DNA of 6,544 nt from Eggerthellaceae bacterium (GTDB taxonomy: Bacteria; Actinomycetota; Coriobacteriia; Coriobacteriales; Eggerthellaceae): assembly GCA_900754495.1 (NCBI GenBank), contig CAAEDC010000227.1, positions 1-6,544 of the forward strand, read 5' to 3'. Position 1 is the first letter of the stretch; every line of letters starts with the position of its first letter. The translations under genes and the position numbers were made by a program. A model generated the notes under the pieces. The model saw only the letters and a program-made list of their open reading frames with translations. It had not been told where the DNA came from and ran no database searches. Of this stretch, positions 5,714 through 6,544 are shown piece by piece.

Positions 5714-6450
5714 CAGGCACGCTCCGTCCGATAGCCGCGCGGCGTCACAAGACGCCCGTCGATCACGCGCGTGGTGCTGTTGCCCACGAAGACGGTGGTG
5801 AACATGTCCGCTTCGAACGCCTCGAGCTCGCCCAGCGTCAAGATGCCCGACTGCTGTCCGTCCCGTCCGATGTTGCGCACCCAGCCGCAGGGCACCTCGG
5901 CGGGAAGCTCCTCCAGCAAGATGCGCGCCGCGCGGGCAAGATGGTCGGGACGCTTGTTGCTGCGCGGATTGTACAGGCACAGGCAGAAATCGGCCTGCGC
6001 CACCGCGCGCAGGCGCTTTTCGATCGCCTCCCACGGCGTCAGCAGATCGCTGAGCGACACCACGGCGAAATCGTGCGAGAGCGGAGCGCCCAGAACCGCC
6101 GCGCCGCTTTGCGCGGCGCTCACGCCCGCGATCACCTCGACATCCACGCGCCCATCTCCCTCGGCGAGCTCAAGGATGGGGCTTGCCATCCCATACACCC
6201 CCGCATCGCCGCCGCACACCATGGCGACGGTTTCTCCTTCTGCGGCGCGCTCGATCGCCATGCGGCAACGGTCGATCTCCTTCATCATGGGAGTCGAAAG
6301 CGCCTCCTTGTCGGGAAACAGCGGGGCGACCAGCTTCACGTACGTGGTGTACCCCACGATCGCATCGCTCGCCTCAAGCGCAGCGCGCGCCTCTTCGGTC
6401 ATGCCCTTCTTGCCGCCGGGGCCGACGCCCACCACATACAGTTTGCCCAT
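5713..6450 (-). CDS. cobJ: (Cobalt-)precorrin-3B C17-methyltransferase
   Basis: The enzyme methylates C17 and drives ring contraction, giving cobalt-precorrin-4 in the anaerobic pathway, where it is called CbiH. The 245-residue protein matches the family size and shows the tetrapyrrole methylase signatures in order: GVGPGG (8-13), CGGDAGVYGMA (79-89), AGVSAAQSGAA (108-118), HDFAVVSLSDLLTPWE (126-141), LYNPRSNKRPDHL (159-171), RDGQ (196-199) and VFVGNSTT (220-227). The SLSDLLTPWE block and the NPRS.KRP block separate this subfamily from other corrin methylases. Two adjacent ATGs (6453 and 6450) are possible. GAGG at 6458-6455 sits one and four bases away respectively, so 6450 is slightly better, and it gives a TGATG junction with the upstream gene. 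There is no ferredoxin-like extension, unlike some CbiH proteins. Confidence 0.95.
   Translation of the reverse strand: MGKLYVVGVGPGGKKGMTEEARAALEASDAIVGYTTYVKLVAPLFPDKEALSTPMMKEIDRCRMAIERAAEGETVAMVCGGDAGVYGMASPILELAEGDGRVDVEVIAGVSAAQSGAAVLGAPLSHDFAVVSLSDLLTPWEAIEKRLRAVAQADFCLCLYNPRSNKRPDHLARAARILLEELPAEVPCGWVRNIGRDGQQSGILTLGELEAFEADMFTTVFVGNSTTRVIDGRLVTPRGYRTERA
5722..5725 (-). promoter_or_regulatory. Ribosome binding site of cbiET
   Basis: GGAG on the minus strand, eight bases before the ATG at 5713 and inside the last codons of cobJ. It supports starting cbiET here and not further upstream in the open frame. Confidence 0.45.
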
Positions 6451-6544
6451 CATTCCTCATTCCAGTTGATCGGAGAACCATCCAACGCCACCGCCACCGT
6501 GACGCCCTCGAACACGGTCTTGGGTAGCAGCACCGTCTCGCCGC
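6450..6544 (-). CDS. cbiG: 3' end of probable cobalt-precorrin-5A hydrolase (CbiG C-terminus), partial
   Basis: Only the last 30 codons and a TGA (6452-6450) are in the window. The frame reads GETVLLPKTVFEGVTVAVAL and then a ten-residue acidic tail ending WNEE. A strand ending in (L/V)PK followed by a few residues and VTVA(V/I)A is characteristic of the CbiG C-terminal domain, and cbiG commonly sits directly ahead of cbiH/cobJ. CbiG opens the ring delta-lactone and releases the C20 fragment as acetaldehyde, a step specific to the anaerobic pathway. The stop overlaps the downstream ATG as TGATG. A fragment this short gives moderate support only; another Cbi protein with a similar ending cannot be excluded. 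Confidence 0.6.
   Translation of the reverse strand, partial: GETVLLPKTVFEGVTVAVALDGSPINWNEE

Noticed and set aside
5714..6034. N-terminal extension of cbiET into cobJ
   Set aside because: The tetrapyrrole methylase motif starts at residue 7 from the ATG at 5713, and the upstream frame is a shadow of cobJ.

Overview
The window is one stretch of a cobalamin (vitamin B12) biosynthesis operon. Every gene I can support lies on the minus strand, so transcription runs from right (6544) to left (1). The DNA is GC-rich throughout, reading frames are intact, and neighbouring genes mostly overlap by 1 to 8 bases. A CbiG-type tail at the right edge points to the anaerobic (early cobalt insertion) route. 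GC-rich DNA plus this route fits a strict anaerobe such as a coriobacterial Actinobacterium (Eggerthella-like). That placement is inference from gene content and composition, not from a search.

Layout in transcription order: the 3' end of a probable cbiG (cobalt-precorrin-5A hydrolase, 6450-6544); cobJ/cbiH (C17-methyltransferase, 5713-6450); a fused cbiE-cbiT, equivalent to cobL (C5,15-methylation and C12 decarboxylation, 4463-5713); cbiA (a,c-diamide synthase, 3076-4470); a 77-base gap; cobT (lower-ligand base phosphoribosyltransferase, 1838-2998); cobU (cobinamide kinase/guanylyltransferase, 1122-1808); cobS (cobalamin synthase, 358-1125); a second, very short CobU-like gene (14-361); and the first five codons of another gene, perhaps cobC (1-17).

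The right half modifies the corrin ring: CbiG opens and removes the C20 fragment, CobJ/CbiH methylates C17 with ring contraction, CbiE-CbiT completes methylation and decarboxylates the C12 acetate, and CbiA amidates the a and c side chains. The left half assembles the nucleotide loop. CobU makes AdoCbi-P and then AdoCbi-GDP, CobT makes alpha-ribazole phosphate, CobS joins the two at the membrane, and a CobC-type phosphatase would remove the remaining phosphate. Corrin adenosylation, the remaining amidations and aminopropanol attachment (cobA, cbiP, cobD/cbiB) are not encoded here.

The least ordinary feature is the pair of CobU-family genes flanking cobS. The 228-residue copy keeps the P-loop and the guanylylation histidine region but has a divergent C-terminal motif and a cysteine-bearing insertion. 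The 115-residue copy keeps the P-loop and the canonical C-terminal motif but lacks the histidine region and the central strand. I see no RNA genes, mobile elements, CRISPR arrays, riboswitch or convincing terminator.
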